Source of the DNA: Streptomyces sp. NBC_01298
Lineage (GTDB): Bacteria; Actinomycetota; Actinomycetes; Streptomycetales; Streptomycetaceae
DNA length: 64,000 bases
Direction of reading: 5' to 3'
NCBI RefSeq assembly: GCF_035978755.1
Contig: NZ_CP108414.1
Location: 2,108,001-2,172,000, forward strand
Positions 1 to 11,047 of this stretch are shown piece by piece. The notes under the pieces are model-generated. The model saw nothing but the letters and a program-made list of their open reading frames with translations, was not told the DNA's origin and ran no database searches. Every line of letters starts with the position of its first letter. Position 1 is the first letter of the stretch. Position numbers and translations under genes: made by a program.

Positions 1-588
1 CAGTGCGTAGAGGCTGCCGAAGACGGCGACGAGGGCGGCCGCGCCGCCGAGGGCGACGGCCGGGTGCAGGACGAGGGTGGCCAGCCCCACGAGGGCGGGC
101 CCGAAGACGAAGGAGACCTCGTCCAGGGTGCCTTCGAGGGAGTGGATGGCGCCCACGACGCCCTCGTCGGACTTGGCGCGGTGGGCCAGCGCCACGGAGC
201 GGGTACGGGCGAGCGGGCCGATCAGCGGGACGGAGGCCCCGGTGACGAAGCCGATCGCGGCGAGCGGGACGGTGGCGAGCTCGGAGAGCGCCCCGGCCAC
301 CAGGGCGGCGGTCGCCACCGCGTTGACGGCGGCGGCCGTCAGGACGACGGAACGCTGCCCGTGACGGTCGGCGAGCCGGCCCAGGACGGGTCCGAAGACC
401 ACCTGTCCGGCGGAGAGGGTGCCGCCGACTATGCCCGCGGTGGCGAGGGAGCCGCTGGTCTCGGCGACGAGGAGGACGCTGCCGAACTGCGACATCGCGA
501 CGGGCAGTCGGGCGAGGAAGGAGATGAGCGGGAGTAGGGGCCCGGTCAGGGCAATGACTCTTCGATAGGTGTTGACGGTTCCAAACAC
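1..588 (-). CDS. MFS transporter, N-terminal part (runs off window)
   Basis: The window holds the first 196 codons of a leftward gene; the rest lies outside. The protein has successive hydrophobic helices and a GRLADRHGQR loop between the second and third helices, which matches the MFS motif A (GxLaDrxGrr). This points to a 12-helix secondary transporter of the inner membrane, probably an efflux-type drug:H+ antiporter; the substrate cannot be told. The start is taken as GTG at 588 because an in-frame TGA lies eight codons upstream and no other start codon falls between. No clear Shine-Dalgarno is visible. It is divergent from treY, with about 80 nt between the two starts. Confidence 0.82.
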   Translation of the reverse strand, partial: MFGTVNTYRRVIALTGPLLPLISFLARLPVAMSQFGSVLLVAETSGSLATAGIVGGTLSAGQVVFGPVLGRLADRHGQRSVVLTAAAVNAVATAALVAGALSELATVPLAAIGFVTGASVPLIGPLARTRSVALAHRAKSDEGVVGAIHSLEGTLDEVSFVFGPALVGLATLVLHPAVALGGAAALVAVFGSLYAL

Positions 589-670
589 TTGAGCAACGTT
601 AACCCGGCGCAGTCACCCGGATGCATTGGGTAATGGCACGGAATCCCGCATCCTGGGTACGTACGTTCTC

Positions 671-2998
671 ATGAGCCTGCCCCCGCGTACCGGTCGCCCG
701 AGTCCCGATTTCAACCGGCCTGAATCCGATGGACCACCGGCCGTCATCCCGGCGTCGACCTACCGCCTTCAGCTGCGCCCCGAGTTCACCTTCGGCCACG
801 CCCGGGCCGTCGTACCGTACCTCGCCTCGCTCGGCGTGTCCCACCTGCACCTGTCCCCCGTGCTGGAGGCGGTGCCCGGTTCCTCCCACGGTTACGACGT
901 CACCGACCACACCCGGGTCCGGGTGGAGCTGGGCGGGGAGGAGGGGCTGCGGGCCCTGGCCGCCGAGGCCCGGGCGCACGACCTCGCACTGGTGCTCGAC
1001 ATCGTGCCGAACCACATGGCGCTGCCTACGCCGCTGCGCCTCAACCGGCCCCTGTGGGAGGTGGCCCGGGAGGGCCCCGGCTCACCGTACGCGCGCTGGT
1101 TCGACATCGACTGGGAAGCGGGCGGGGGGCAGCTGCTGCTGCCCGTGCTCGCGGAGCCGCTGGATCCCGCCGAGGTCAAGGTCGACGGGAGGGGCGAGCG
1201 GGCCGTCCTGCGGATCGGGGAGCTGGAGTTCCCGCTCCGGGAGGGCACGGCCGGGCTGGAGCCGGCGGCGCTGCTCGCCGCCCAGTGGTACCGGCCCGCG
1301 TGCTGGCGGGAGGCCCGGACCGGCCTCAACTACCGACGCTTCTTCACCATTTCGGAGCTGATCGGGGTGCGCGTCGAGGACCCCGAGGTCTTCGGCGCCA
1401 CCCACGCCAAGGTGCTGGAGCTGGTCCGGGACGGGGTCGCCGAAGGTCTGCGGATCGACCACGTGGACGGACTGGCGGACCCCGAGGGCTACCTGCGGCG
1501 GCTGCGGGACGCCGTCGGCCGGGACTGCTGGGTGGTGGTCGAGAAGATCCTGGCCCGCGAGGAACGGCTCGCTCCCGCCTGGCCGGTGGCCGGGACCACC
1601 GGGTACGACGCGCTGTACCGGGTGGACGGGGTGCTGACCGACCCGGCCGGGGCCGCACGGCTCGACGCCCGGTTCCGCGGGGCGACCGGGCAGCCCCGGT
1701 GGGAGGTGACGGCCTCGGCGGGCGCCCGGGAGGTCCTGACCGGCGACCTGGCCGCGGAGCTCGCCACCCTGGAGCGACTGGCCGGTTCGGAACTGGCCTT
1801 TGCCGTACGCGAGTTGCTCATCGCCTACCCCGTCTACCGGCCCTACCCCGGCGATCCGGACCTCGCCCCCGAGGCCCTGGAGCGGGCCGCCGCGGAGGCC
1901 GGCGCGGCCCCGGTGGCGGGCGTACGCGAACTCCTGCTGCGGGACCCGGCCTTCGCGGCCCGCTTCGCCCAGACCTCGGCGGCCCTGCGCGCCAAGTCCC
2001 TCGAGGACAGGGCCTTCTACCGGTACGCCCCGCTGCTGTCGGCCACCGAGGTGGGCGGGGATCCGGGGGCTCCGGCGGTCACGGTGGCGGAGTTCCACGC
2101 GTACTGCGCCGAGCGGGCGGCGCTGTGGCCCCGCTCCGGGACGGTGCTGACCACGCACGACACGAAGCGCAGCGCGGACGTCCGGGCACGGATCTCGGCG
2201 CTCTCGCAGGACCCGGAGTGCGTACCGGCCCCGGCCGGGGCGGATCCCCAACTCGCCTGGGTGGCCTGGCAGACGGCGTTCGGACTCGGGGCCGACGGCG
2301 CCGCCCCGGAACGCGCCGACCGGCTCGCGCAGGCCCTGCTGAAGGCCGTCCGCGAAGCGGCCCTGCACACCACGTGGACCGAGCAGGACCCCGCCTACGA
2401 GGCCACGGTCCCGGAGCACCTCCCGAAGGCCGCCCCGGAGCCGGCCGGCGCCCTGGCGCAGGCGGCCCGCGCCAACCTGCTCGGCGGGACGCTGCTGCAC
2501 CTGGCGATGCCCGGGGTCCCGGAGGTCTACCAGGGCTCCGAGACGGAGTACCGGGCCCTGGTAGACCCGGACAACCGCAGGCCCGCCGTCTTCCCCCGGG
2601 AGACCCTGGCCCGACTGGACGCGGGGGCCGCGCCCTCGGGCACGGCCGAGGAGAAGCTCGCCCTCACCGCCGCCCTGCTGCGGCTGCGGCGGAGCGAGCC
2701 CGGCCTGTTCACGGGCTACGCCCCGCTGCTCGCCCGGGGCCCGGCGGCGGAGCACTGCGTGGCCTTCGCCCGCTCGGCCGGCCTGGTGGCGGTGGCCACC
2801 CGCCTGGCGCACGGCCTGGCGGGAGCCGGCGGCTGGCGGAACACGACCCTGCCCCTCCCGCCGGGGCGCTGGCGGCGCCTCCCCCTCCCCGGGGCCGCGC
2901 CCGCAGCCTCGTACACGGGCGAGCTGCCGCTCGCGCACCTCCTCGGCGAAGCCTCCCCGGTCGCCGTCCTCCTCCGGGAGGACCCGAGCCCGGCGTGA
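671..2998 (+). CDS. treY: Maltooligosyl trehalose synthase TreY (EC 5.4.99.15)
   Basis: TreY rearranges the reducing-end alpha-1,4 bond of maltodextrins to alpha,alpha-1,1, giving maltooligosyl trehalose; TreZ then releases trehalose. The 775-residue protein is a GH13 (beta/alpha)8 enzyme. It has the early family block ASTYRLQL, the nucleophile Asp at about residue 263 in GLRIDHVDG, the acid/base Glu at about 291 in VVVEKIL, and the third acid Asp at about 497 in LTTHDTKRS. The C-terminal signature VPEVYQG is also present. I chose ATG 671 because the family starts shortly before the STYRLQ block; an in-frame ATG at 626 would add 15 atypical residues. treZ lies 2.7 kb downstream, separated by three unrelated genes, so the pair is not one transcript. 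Confidence 0.95.
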   Translation: MSLPPRTGRPSPDFNRPESDGPPAVIPASTYRLQLRPEFTFGHARAVVPYLASLGVSHLHLSPVLEAVPGSSHGYDVTDHTRVRVELGGEEGLRALAAEARAHDLALVLDIVPNHMALPTPLRLNRPLWEVAREGPGSPYARWFDIDWEAGGGQLLLPVLAEPLDPAEVKVDGRGERAVLRIGELEFPLREGTAGLEPAALLAAQWYRPACWREARTGLNYRRFFTISELIGVRVEDPEVFGATHAKVLELVRDGVAEGLRIDHVDGLADPEGYLRRLRDAVGRDCWVVVEKILAREERLAPAWPVAGTTGYDALYRVDGVLTDPAGAARLDARFRGATGQPRWEVTASAGAREVLTGDLAAELATLERLAGSELAFAVRELLIAYPVYRPYPGDPDLAPEALERAAAEAGAAPVAGVRELLLRDPAFAARFAQTSAALRAKSLEDRAFYRYAPLLSATEVGGDPGAPAVTVAEFHAYCAERAALWPRSGTVLTTHDTKRSADVRARISALSQDPECVPAPAGADPQLAWVAWQTAFGLGADGAAPERADRLAQALLKAVREAALHTTWTEQDPAYEATVPEHLPKAAPEPAGALAQAARANLLGGTLLHLAMPGVPEVYQGSETEYRALVDPDNRRPAVFPRETLARLDAGAAPSGTAEEKLALTAALLRLRRSEPGLFTGYAPLLARGPAAEHCVAFARSAGLVAVATRLAHGLAGAGGWRNTTLPLPPGRWRRLPLPGAAPAASYTGELPLAHLLGEASPVAVLLREDPSPA

Positions 2999-3003
2999 GC
3001 CCG

Positions 3004-3048
3004 GGGGCCGCCGCCCGCCAGGGCTGCTCCCGGGCGGGCGGCGGCCCC
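3004..3048. terminator. GC hairpin after treY
   Basis: A perfect 16-bp inverted repeat (3004-3019 against 3033-3048) begins six bases after the treY stop codon, with a 13-nt loop. It lacks a T-run, as is usual for Streptomyces terminators. Confidence 0.7.
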
Positions 3049-3119
3049 GGCGGCTCCCGGCGCGGCCCGGGCCGGGCGAAGACGGCTAGGGCAGGCTCGT
3101 GGCGGGAATGGGATCACCT

Positions 3120-4394
3120 GTGACCCTCATCCGTGACATGTGCTACCCCACACCCCACGAACTGGCCCTGGCCGCCCGCGCCCTGGCCGATGAACACCCC
3201 GCCCTGGCCCGGCTCCGCCGGATCGGCGCGTCCCGGGCCGGGGAGCCCCTGTGGCTGCTCTCCGTGGGCTCCACGGCGACGGCCACGACCGGCGGCTCGA
3301 CCGCTCCGAACGTGCTCGTCGTCGCCGGCGCCCACGCCAACGAGCCCGTGGGCGGGGCCACCGCCCTCGCGCTGGCCCGCCACCTGATCCGTGTACCCGC
3401 CGCCGGAACCACCTGGCACTTCCTGCTCTGCGCCGACCCCGACGGCGCGGCCCTGCACCGCACGCCCCGCCCGTACTCCCTGCTCGACTACCACCGGAAC
3501 TTCTTCCGGCCTCCCGGTCCCGAACAGCCCGAGTGGGCGCCGTCTTTACTGCCCCCGGACCGCCTCCCGCCGGAGACCCTCGCCCTGACCCGGCTCATCG
3601 ACGAACTCCGGCCCGCCCTCCAGGTCTCCCTGCACGGAACCGATCTCGGCGGCTCCTGGGTGCAGCTGACGCGGGACATACCGGGTCTCGCCGAGCCCTT
3701 CGGCAAATCGGCCGCCGAGCTGCGCATTCCCGTGGAGACCAGCGCCTCGGACGCCTCGGGCTGGCCCTCGCCGGGGGCGGGGATCTTCGTGATGCCCCAG
3801 CCCGGGACCACAGCCGACGGGCCGTTCCACCCCGAGGACACCCGGCTCAGCACCTGGTACCACGCCCACCGGCACGCCGGCACGACCGCGATCGTCGAAG
3901 TCCCCATGTGGGCCTCGGACCTGGTGGACGACCCGGCCCCGCATCCCGACCCCCGCGCCGCCCTGCGCGTCCTGGCCGGCCGGCTCACCGCCGACGCCGC
4001 CCGGGTGGCGGCCCTGCGCGAGGGCGCGGCCGGCGGTACGGATCCGGCCGCCGCGGCCCTGCTGCGCGCGGTGGACTGGACGCTCGCGCTGATCCCCCGG
4101 ATCACCGCCGAGTGGACGGGCCCCGGGGCCCCCGCCGAGGCGACGGCGGCGTACATCGGCAGCATCGACGCCTTCGGCCGAAGGCTCTCGCTGCGCGCGG
4201 CCGCGATGCTGCTGCGGGTGCTGCGCGCCGAGGGGCACCCGACGGCGCCGGCCGTGGACCGGCTGGTCACGGGGTGGTGCGAGGAGTTCGCGGACCGCTT
4301 CCAGGCACGCTGGGTCCCGGTGGCCACGCAGGTGGAGCACCAGTCCCGGGTCGTCCTGGCCGCCTACGACCGGCTCGTGGCGGCGGGCCGGTAG
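3120..4394 (+). CDS. M14-family zinc carboxypeptidase
   Basis: The protein has the M14 zinc-carboxypeptidase pattern: the metal pair H..E in GAHANEPVG, a third ligand His in SLHGTDLG, and the probable catalytic Glu in AIVEVPMW. It should hydrolyse a peptide or amide bond with a bound Zn2+. About 424 residues, no signal peptide, so probably cytoplasmic. The C-terminal third is helical and not diagnostic. Start choice is uncertain: GTG 3120 has a purine-rich GGGA stretch at suitable spacing; GTG 3099 and ATG 3138 are alternatives in the same frame. The substrate cannot be inferred from its neighbours. Confidence 0.85.
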   Translation: MTLIRDMCYPTPHELALAARALADEHPALARLRRIGASRAGEPLWLLSVGSTATATTGGSTAPNVLVVAGAHANEPVGGATALALARHLIRVPAAGTTWHFLLCADPDGAALHRTPRPYSLLDYHRNFFRPPGPEQPEWAPSLLPPDRLPPETLALTRLIDELRPALQVSLHGTDLGGSWVQLTRDIPGLAEPFGKSAAELRIPVETSASDASGWPSPGAGIFVMPQPGTTADGPFHPEDTRLSTWYHAHRHAGTTAIVEVPMWASDLVDDPAPHPDPRAALRVLAGRLTADAARVAALREGAAGGTDPAAAALLRAVDWTLALIPRITAEWTGPGAPAEATAAYIGSIDAFGRRLSLRAAAMLLRVLRAEGHPTAPAVDRLVTGWCEEFADRFQARWVPVATQVEHQSRVVLAAYDRLVAAGR

Positions 4395-4449
4395 GCGGCG
4401 GGCGCGGTGGGGGTGTGCGGTGAGGGTGTGCGGTGAGGGTGTGCGCCGC

Positions 4450-4920
4450 CTACTCCACCGGCAGGGCGTACCGGAGCTTCGGCTTGCCGGTGGCTCCGAG
4501 CCGGTCGTAGAAGCGGATCGCGCCCTCGTTCCAGTCGGGCGTCTGCCACTCGACGTGGCCGAGGCCCAGCTCGCGGGCGAGCGCGGCCACCCCGTCCACG
4601 AGGGCGGCGCCGAGGCCGTGTCCGCGGGCCTCCTCGGCCAGGTAGAGGCAGTCCATGTGGAGGTAGTGGCGGGCCTCCCAGAAGGAGAACTCGGCCGAGC
4701 AGGCGGCGTACCCGGCGACCTCGCCCCGCGGGGTCTCGGCCAGCAGCACCCACAGCCGGGCCCCCTCGGCGAACAGCCGCGCGCCGAGCCGGTCGCCGAG
4801 ACCGGCCGTACGGGGCGCGGACTTCTCGTACACCATGTGCTCGCGCATGAGCTCGACCAGGCGGGGCAGGTCCTCGGGGCGCGCGGGCCGTACGAGGGGG
4901 GCGGCAGAGGTGTGTTCCAT
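4450..4920 (-). CDS. GNAT-family N-acetyltransferase
   Basis: A single GNAT fold of 156 residues. The acetyl-CoA pyrophosphate loop is RGHGLGAALVDG (consensus R/QxxGxG/A), preceded by the beta4 strand HMDCLYLAEEAR and followed by WNEGAIRFYDRLG, the usual alpha4-beta7 block. It transfers an acetyl group from acetyl-CoA to an amine; the acceptor cannot be predicted. The ATG at 4920 (MEHTS) was preferred over ATG 4938 because the fold begins shortly after it. It converges with the M14 gene. Confidence 0.87.
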   Translation of the reverse strand: MEHTSAAPLVRPARPEDLPRLVELMREHMVYEKSAPRTAGLGDRLGARLFAEGARLWVLLAETPRGEVAGYAACSAEFSFWEARHYLHMDCLYLAEEARGHGLGAALVDGVAALARELGLGHVEWQTPDWNEGAIRFYDRLGATGKPKLRYALPVE

Positions 4921-5038
4921 GGGGGACATCCTCCGCACGACCCGCGTCCGGACGCCACCCGGGTCCCCGCACGGCCCCGCGGCCCGGGTGCCCTACAGCC
5001 CCACGGCCCCACGGCTCCGCAGCCTGGGGCCCCGGCCC

Positions 5039-5602
5039 TCAGCCGCCCGTCAGCCGGAAGCTCATCCGGCCGAAGCCGATCTGGTCACCGTCCCGCACCA
5101 CCGCCGAGCCCGTCACGCGGCGCCCGTTGACCGTGGTCCCGTTCGTCGAGCCGAGGTCCCGCACCACCCAGACCCCGTCCCGGATGCCCAGTTCCGCGTG
5201 GGCCCGCGAGACCGTCTCGTGGCTCAGGCGCAGCCCGTTGCCCGGGTCGCGGCCGATCCGCAGCGGTCCGGCGCTGGGGTGCGGGAGGAGCAGCGGGGGC
5301 AGCTTCTCCACGGCCCACGCCCGGCGCACCCCCACGGACACCGCCGAGACCCGCCCCACCCAGCCGAACAGCCGCCGGGTCCACGGGCTCTCCCCCGCCT
5401 CCCTGCCCTCCAGGTCCGCGGTGAGCACGGCGAGGTCCTCGGAGCGGCGGGCGACGAGGGCGAGTTCCATGCGGCGCAGGAACGTGTCGTGCGACAGCTT
5501 TCCGACGGCGGCGCCCTCCCTGAGCTGGCCCAGGGCACGGTCGCGCTCGGCATCGGAGAGCCGCGGGGCGGGGAAGGGAGGGAACTCGAAACTCGACGTC
5601 AC
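5039..5602 (-). CDS. DUF1707-FHA phosphothreonine-binding protein
   Basis: 187 residues in two domains. Residues about 12-65 are a DUF1707 domain (LSDAERDRALGQLREG, then LSHDTFLRRMELAL and a D-rich end), a small helical module common at the N-terminus of actinobacterial envelope and signalling proteins. Residues about 110-185 are a forkhead-associated domain with the conserved phosphothreonine-binding residues in RIGRD, VSRAHAEL and LGSTNGTTVNG. It probably reads phosphorylation by a Ser/Thr protein kinase. There is no transmembrane segment. It is transcribed divergently from treZ over a 112-nt gap. Confidence 0.92.
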   Translation of the reverse strand: MTSSFEFPPFPAPRLSDAERDRALGQLREGAAVGKLSHDTFLRRMELALVARRSEDLAVLTADLEGREAGESPWTRRLFGWVGRVSAVSVGVRRAWAVEKLPPLLLPHPSAGPLRIGRDPGNGLRLSHETVSRAHAELGIRDGVWVVRDLGSTNGTTVNGRRVTGSAVVRDGDQIGFGRMSFRLTGG

Positions 5603-5714
5603 CAGGTGATTGTCGGCCTGTCGGGGGCAGAGTGTCCAGAACTCCCGCGCCCGGGCGGAGATGATGGCCCGGACACGCAGGTTGGGGTAGCGCCGCCAGA
5701 CGAGGGGACCGTCC

Positions 5715-7558
<1,844 letters not shown>

Positions 7559-7562
<4 letters not shown>

Positions 7563-8644
7563 TGACCTGGTTTGGAGATCCTGTCGCAGTAGCGGCAGAT
7601 GCGGTCGAGGATCTGGTCGGCGGTCTTGGTCCACTTGAACGGCCTGGCCTGGTCGTTCCAGACCTCGATCCAGCCTTCGAGTGCGGCCTTGAGGTCGTCG
7701 AGTGAGCAGAACACTCCGCGTTCGAGGCAGCGTCGTTCCAGCTCGGCAAACCACCGCTCGACCTGGTTGATCCACGACGAGTACGTGGGAGTGAAGTGGA
7801 GCTGGAACCGGGGATGCGCAAGGAGCCACTTGCGCACGACCGGCGCCTTGTGGGCAGAGAGGTTGTCGCAGATGACGTGGACCGCCAGGCCCGGATCGGT
7901 CTGGCGGTCGATGTCGTCGAGGAAGTCCCGGAAGTCCACAGCCCGGTGCTGCGCGGACAGTTTCGTGATCACCCTGCCAGTCGCGGTGTTCAGGGCGGCG
8001 AACAGGTCGACGGTGCCATGCCGGACGTAGTCGAAGCTCCGCCGTTCGGGGACTCCGGGCAGCATCGGCAGGACCGGTGCGGTCCGCTCCAGGGCCTGGA
8101 TCTGCGGTTTCTCGTCCACGGCGAACACGGCCGCGTTCGCCGGCGGGGCGAGGTAGAGGCCGACGACATCGCGGATCTTGTCGATCAGGAACGGGTCCGG
8201 GGAGATCTTGAAGGTCTCGGTCCGCCAGGGCTGCAGGCCGAAGGCATGCCAGATCCTCAGCACGCTCGCCGGGGAGATCCCCACCACCTTGGCCAGCTCC
8301 CGCTTCGACCAGTGTGTCCCGCCCGCAGGTGTCTGTTCGAGGGTGCGGACCACCACCTCTTCGACCTGGGCGTCGGTAATGGTCCGCGGCACCCCGGGCC
8401 GCGGCTCGTCCGACAGGCCGTTCAGGCGGTCCCGCAGGAACCGGGACCGCCATCTGGCTACCGTCTTGCGCTCAGTGTCCAACCGCGCGGCGACCACGGT
8501 GTTGTTCCACCCTCGTGCGCACGCGAGCACGATCCGCGCTCGCTGGGCCAGGCCCTGCGCAGTTGAACGCCGCCCGGCCCAGCTCTCCAACGTCAGTCGC
8601 TCAGCTTCCGACAGCACCACTGGCGGCAGCCTGTTATCGCCCAT
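7559..8644 (-). CDS. IS630-family DDE transposase
   Basis: 361 residues. The N-terminus has two helix-turn-helix segments (ARGWNNTVVAARLDTERKTV; then a second near WSKRELAKVVGIS) that bind the terminal repeats. The catalytic DDE triad is visible in AVDEKPQIQ, VICDNLSAH and NQVERWFAELERR, matching the IS630 DEKPQ / DN.SAH / W.NQ.E pattern. The gene is complete with no frameshift, so the element may be active. Its TAG stop overlaps the left end and target TA, antiparallel to the treZ stop. Confidence 0.95.
7560..7580 (+). repeat. IS630 left terminal inverted repeat
   Basis: Outer end of the element at treZ. It pairs with the right end through TAGTGA-CTGG and a following TTTG-AG block, with one base inserted and two substitutions. 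The end of the transposase gene lies within it. Confidence 0.8.
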
Positions 8645-8727
8645 CCCGTCAGGACACCGGACCGAAACCCGCCCCGTCAGGCAGAACCCAAGATCTGAAA
8701 CAGAACACGACTCATGGGGCGAGCCCA

Positions 8728-8748
8728 GACCTCAAACCCAGATCACTA
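8728..8748 (-). repeat. IS630 right terminal inverted repeat
   Basis: Read inward on the minus strand this end matches the left end (TAGTGATCTGGGTTTGAG). The transposase start codon lies about 85 bases further in, leaving room for the transposase promoter. Confidence 0.8.
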
Positions 8749-8817
8749 GGGCGCGGGCCCAGGGGCCCGTGGAAACCCGGTCGCGGAGGCGCGGGCCCTT
8801 CTGATGGGATCGGGCCC

Positions 8818-9603
8818 ATGAAGATCGAATCCAACGAGGAATCCGCGGGCGCCTGCGGGCGGGCGGGCACGGCCAAGTACGACCGGATCGGGGTGGGTTA
8901 CCGGGAGGTCCGGCGGCCCGATCCCCGGCTGGCCGCGCTGATCGCGGACGCCCTGGGGGACGCCCGTACCGTGGTCAACGTCGGTGCGGGCGCCGGTTCG
9001 TACGAGCCGGAGGGCCTCGAGGTGACGGCCGTGGATCCGTCCCGGGTCATGCTCGACCAGCATCCGGGGGCCCGCAAGGTCAGGGCCGGCGCGGAGGAAC
9101 TCCCCTTCCCCGACGGGGCTTTCGACGCCGCGATGGCCGTGATGACCGTCCACCACTGGCCGGACCCGGCGCGCGGGCTGGCCGAACTGCGGCGGGTCTC
9201 GCGGCGCCAGGCCGTCTTCACCTGGGATCCGGAGCACGCCACGGAGCTGTGGCTCTTCGAGGAGTACCTGCCGGAGGCCGGGAAGCGGGACCGCTCCGCC
9301 TTCACCCCGCTGTCCGTGGTGACCGGGGAGCTGGACGCGCACACCGTGGTGCCGTTCCCCGTCCCGCACGATTTCACCGACGGGTTCCGGGCCGCCTTCT
9401 GGCGCCGGCCCGAGTCCTACCTCGATCCGGTGGTACGGGCCGCCAGTTCCACCCTCGCGAGCCTGCCGGCCTCCGTCGTGGAGCCCGCGATCGCCCGGCT
9501 CCGCGAGGACCTGCGCTCGGGGGCCTGGCAGCGGCGGCACGCCGACCTGCTGGACCGGGAGAGCGTGGACTACGGCTACCGCCTGGTCCTCGCCGGGTCC
9601 TGA
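8818..9603 (+). CDS. Class I SAM-dependent methyltransferase
   Basis: 261 residues with a Rossmann-fold Methyltransf_11 pattern: motif I VVNVGAGAGSYEP, the acidic end of beta2 in VTAVDPSRVML, and motif IV AMAVMTVHHWPDP. Family members methylate small molecules or lipids; the acceptor is unknown here. ATG 8818 fits the fold, which begins at about residue 20 (KYDRIGVGYREVRRPDP). The IS630 element ends 70 bases upstream, so it now separates this gene from treZ and may have replaced its original upstream sequence. Confidence 0.88.
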   Translation: MKIESNEESAGACGRAGTAKYDRIGVGYREVRRPDPRLAALIADALGDARTVVNVGAGAGSYEPEGLEVTAVDPSRVMLDQHPGARKVRAGAEELPFPDGAFDAAMAVMTVHHWPDPARGLAELRRVSRRQAVFTWDPEHATELWLFEEYLPEAGKRDRSAFTPLSVVTGELDAHTVVPFPVPHDFTDGFRAAFWRRPESYLDPVVRAASSTLASLPASVVEPAIARLREDLRSGAWQRRHADLLDRESVDYGYRLVLAGS

Positions 9604-9639
9604 GACCCGGCGAGGAGGCACCCTCGTGCCGCCGAGCGC

Positions 9640-10761
9640 CTACTCCACCAAGGCCAGCTCCCGGGAAGCGTTGTTGAAGCTGCGGCAGCCGTCCGCGGTG
9701 ACCGTGATGATGTCCTCGATCCGGACCCCGAACCGCCCCGGGAGGTAGATCCCCGGCTCCACGGAGAAGCACATGCCGGGGACGAGGGGCCGCTCCTCCC
9801 CTTCCACCATGTACGGCGGCTCGTGCGTGGTGACTCCGATGCCGTGGCCCGTGCGGTGGATGAACTGCTCGCCGTAGCCGAACTCGGTGATCACCGCGCG
9901 CGCCGCCCGGTCCACGTCCTGGCAGGCCGCCCCCGGACGGGCCGCCGCCACGCCCGCCAACTGGGCCTCGCGGACGATGTCGTGGACCCGCTGCTCCTCC
10001 TCGGTGGGCTCGCCGACGTGGACGGTACGGGAGATGTCGGAGCCGTAGCCGTGCTTGAGGCCGCCGAAGTCGAGGACCACCATGTCCCCGTTCCGGATGA
10101 CCCGGTCACCGGCTTCGTGGTGCGGGTTGGCGCCGTTCGGGCCGGAGCCGACGACGGTGAAGTCCACCTGGGAGTGCCCGTGCACGCGCAGCAGCGCGTC
10201 CAGGTCGGCGGCGACGTCGCTCTCCCGGCGCCCGGCGAAGGGGACATGCAGGATCTGCGCGTACGCGGCGTCCGCCGCCTCGCCGGCGGCCGCGAGCCGG
10301 GCCAGCTCGCGCTCGTCCTTGACCGCGCGCAGCATCGGCAGCGCATCGCTCAGCGAGACGTACGAGGTCGTCGGCAACTCCCTTTGCAGCCCCAGCAGAT
10401 GCAGCGCCCAGGCGTTGTCGCTGACCCCGAAGCGGCCGGTCACGTCGAGCAGCGGCGAGGTCACGCCGTACGGGTTCTTCCCGTCGGCCCAGTCCCGCAG
10501 GGTCAGGGCGCCCGCGCCGGGGGACTTCGCCGCGTCGGGCGCTTCCAGCGCGGGGACGACGAGGACGGGGTCCTGCCCGGCGGCGAGGACGAGCAGGGTC
10601 ATCCGCTCGGTGTCGACGGGCCGGTACCCGGTGAGGTGGGCCAGGTCGGGCCCGGGGGCGACCAGCAGGCCTGCCAGGCCCGCGTCGGCGGCGGCCTGCG
10701 CGGCGGCGGCCATCCGGGCGGCGTAGTCGGCGGCCGTGAAGGGATCGAAGTCGTGGTCCAT
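9640..10761 (-). CDS. M24-family aminopeptidase (Xaa-Pro type)
   Basis: 373 residues. An N-terminal creatinase-like domain (about 1-140) is followed by a pita-bread peptidase domain. All five dinuclear metal ligands are visible: Asp in VVLDFGG, Asp in GSDISRTVH, His in HRTGHGIG, Glu in FSVEPGIY and Glu in RIEDII. It should remove an N-terminal residue next to proline, using Mn2+ or Co2+. The start is ATG 10761 (MDHDFDPF). It converges with the methyltransferase, with only 36 bases between the stops. Confidence 0.93.
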   Translation of the reverse strand: MDHDFDPFTAADYAARMAAAAQAAADAGLAGLLVAPGPDLAHLTGYRPVDTERMTLLVLAAGQDPVLVVPALEAPDAAKSPGAGALTLRDWADGKNPYGVTSPLLDVTGRFGVSDNAWALHLLGLQRELPTTSYVSLSDALPMLRAVKDERELARLAAAGEAADAAYAQILHVPFAGRRESDVAADLDALLRVHGHSQVDFTVVGSGPNGANPHHEAGDRVIRNGDMVVLDFGGLKHGYGSDISRTVHVGEPTEEEQRVHDIVREAQLAGVAAARPGAACQDVDRAARAVITEFGYGEQFIHRTGHGIGVTTHEPPYMVEGEERPLVPGMCFSVEPGIYLPGRFGVRIEDIITVTADGCRSFNNASRELALVE

Positions 10762-10845
10762 GACTCCGATCCTCCCGCGCCCCGCCCCGGGACGGCAGGG
10801 GCCGCGCCGGTTACCGCGACCCCACCCCCACACGGCCCGCCGCGC

Positions 10846-11043
10846 GGGGCTTGTCCCCTACCCGCCCTTCCACCGTTCCACCGTTCCCTGGGGCTCCGCC
10901 CCAGACCCCGCGCCTCACACGCCGGCGAGGCTGAATTTTGCCGCGCAGCGGCACATCCAGCCCGTCCGACGTTTGAGGACCGGGTCCGGGCAGCGCCCGG
11001 GGAACGGGCGAAGGGCGGGTAGGGGACGGCCCCCGCAGGGCTT
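10846..11043. repeat. Palindromic dispersed repeat of about 200 nt
   Basis: The two halves are inverted copies of one another. The outer arms share GTCCCCTACCCGCCCTTC followed by a CGTTCC block (left arm near 10851-10890, right arm near 11000-11035). The inner arms share CCTCA-ACG-CGG-GGCTG (left near 10911-10934, right near 10951-10977). A related single half lies in frame inside the DUF692 gene at 36909-37033. It carries no gene and abuts the DUF418 remnant. Such GC-rich intergenic palindromes are common in Streptomyces. Confidence 0.72.
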
Positions 11044-11047
11044 CGCG

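Noticed and set aside
1082..2938. Long open frame on the minus strand opposite treY (and similar ones opposite other genes)
   Set aside because: High-GC genes leave long open antisense frames. These are Arg/Gly/Pro-rich, match no family, and the opposite strand holds a clear gene.
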